Of a stretch of DNA of 7,185 nucleotides, positions 6,529 through 7,185 are shown piece after piece. Within the stretch, counting starts at the first letter, position 1; each line of letters begins with the position of its first letter. The notes under the pieces were generated by a model, which did not search any database, was not told the origin of the DNA, and was given only the letters and a program-made list of their open reading frames with translations. The translations under genes were made by a program, and so were the position numbers. Origin of the DNA: an uncultured Clostridia bacterium (GTDB lineage Bacteria; Bacillota; Clostridia; Oscillospirales; JAAYOS01); contig CALXAZ010000063.1 of NCBI GenBank assembly GCA_944386395.1, positions 1-7,185 on the forward strand. The letters run 5' to 3'.

Positions 6529-7185
6529 TATATTTCCACCCCCAAACCTGCTGCGCGTCCTGTAGACCATGCAATCTGCAAATTAAACCCTCCTGTGTAG
6601 GCATCCACATCTACTATTTCTCCTGCAAAGTATAATCCCTTCACAAGTTTAGAGGCCATAGTCCTGGGCTCTATCTCCTTTACATCTATCCCGCCTGATG
6701 TGACAACTGCTTCATCAACCGGAAGAGCACCCTCTATATCCAGCCTAAAATCTTTCAGCGCATTGATCAAGCTTCGTCTTTCAGTACGAGTGATCTCATT
6801 TACTTTTTTAGCCGGATCTAATCCAGAATACTCTATCACAGTTTCTATCATAGCTCTTGGCAAAAGGTCTGTCATTGCATTTATCAGTATTTTATTTCGA
6901 TACTTTTCAAAGTCTCTGAGTATTCTTGCATCCAATATCTGTTCATCCAGTGCGGGCTTTAAATCTATCGAAACGTAATACCCTTGTTCAAAGTCACGCA
7001 AGTGTGCGCTAGCGCTCAAAACTATCGGTCCAGATATTCCAAAGTGAGTAAACATCATCTCACCGAAGTCCTCATATAACAGCTTACCTTTGCAATTAAA
7101 GGCTTTAAGCTTTACATTTTTTAAGGCGACCCCTTGGAGCATTTTGCAAAAATTTGAACTAGATACAAGTGGCACTATTGATGCT
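6528..7185 (-). CDS. HI0933-family FAD-dependent oxidoreductase (partial, C-terminal part)
   Basis: The frame enters from the right edge (first full codon at 7184-7182) and ends in TAA at 6528-6530, giving the last 218 residues of a family that is usually about 400 long. A GTG at 7175 is not the start: it encodes the valine of the conserved (S)xVPL segment and the frame continues upstream. Family marks include FTHFGISGP early in the fragment, and near the C-terminus GGIDVKEIEPRTM, KGLYFAGEIVDVDAYTGGFN and LQIAWSTGRAAG, the last being part of the FAD-binding region. The N-terminal GxGxxG dinucleotide fold is off the window. Members are flavoproteins often labelled aminoacetone oxidase-like or BaiN-like; the true substrate of most is not known, so I give no symbol. 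The stop overlaps the plsC start by one base (TAATG), so it belongs to the same operon. Confidence 0.92.
   Translation of the reverse strand, partial: ASIVPLVSSSNFCKMLQGVALKNVKLKAFNCKGKLLYEDFGEMMFTHFGISGPIVLSASAHLRDFEQGYYVSIDLKPALDEQILDARILRDFEKYRNKILINAMTDLLPRAMIETVIEYSGLDPAKKVNEITRTERRSLINALKDFRLDIEGALPVDEAVVTSGGIDVKEIEPRTMASKLVKGLYFAGEIVDVDAYTGGFNLQIAWSTGRAAGLGVEI

Noticed and set aside
6529..6570. Start of plsC at the ATG at 6570 (215 residues).
   Set aside because: It would overlap the flavoprotein gene by 43 bases and adds a charged, non-family N-terminus; the ATG at 6528 has a GGGGGTGG site and a TAATG overlap.

Overview
The window carries seven genes or candidate genes, all read from the minus strand (right to left). 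It looks like chromosomal DNA of a low-to-moderate GC Gram-positive anaerobe of the class Clostridia. The reasons are an IspH reductase fused in one reading frame to a four-domain ribosomal protein S1 (an arrangement typical of clostridia), a surface protein with three SLH repeats, sigma-A type promoters and strong GGAGG ribosome sites. Nothing in the sequence fixes the genus.

Right part (7185 down to 3902): a compact operon. It starts with the C-terminal half of a HI0933-family flavoprotein (cut by the window edge). Its stop codon overlaps the start of a lysophosphatidic acid acyltransferase (plsC type) in TAATG. That gene in turn overlaps the ispH-rpsA fusion gene in ATGA. The overlaps suggest coupled translation of membrane lipid synthesis, isoprenoid synthesis and ribosome function. 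The operon ends in an intrinsic terminator at about 3862-3884. The cytidylate kinase gene that often lies between the flavoprotein and plsC in related genomes is not here.

Middle (3833 down to 1085): a single gene with its own promoter (TTGATT, 17 bp, TATTAT) and a roughly 95-base leader. It encodes an 858-residue secreted protein: signal peptide, NAGPA-type phosphodiester glycosidase domain, about three beta-sandwich/Ig-like segments and three SLH repeats that should hold it on the cell wall. It ends in a perfect 17-bp inverted-repeat terminator.

Left part (1027 down to 1): first a very small gene (47 codons, unknown product) with an almost ideal promoter, an A/T-rich UP-like element, a 12-bp palindrome over the predicted transcription start, a 5' hairpin, a strong ribosome site and two hairpin terminators in tandem. 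Just downstream is the N-terminal part of an ABC exporter that runs off the left edge. A 22-codon hydrophobic mini-ORF starts two bases after the small gene and ends inside the second terminator hairpin. That layout would fit a leader-peptide attenuation control of the exporter, but this is inference.

There is no stretch over 300 bases without a gene or signal, and I see no tRNA, rRNA, insertion sequence, phage gene or CRISPR array. The most interesting part is the 687-1027 small-gene unit.
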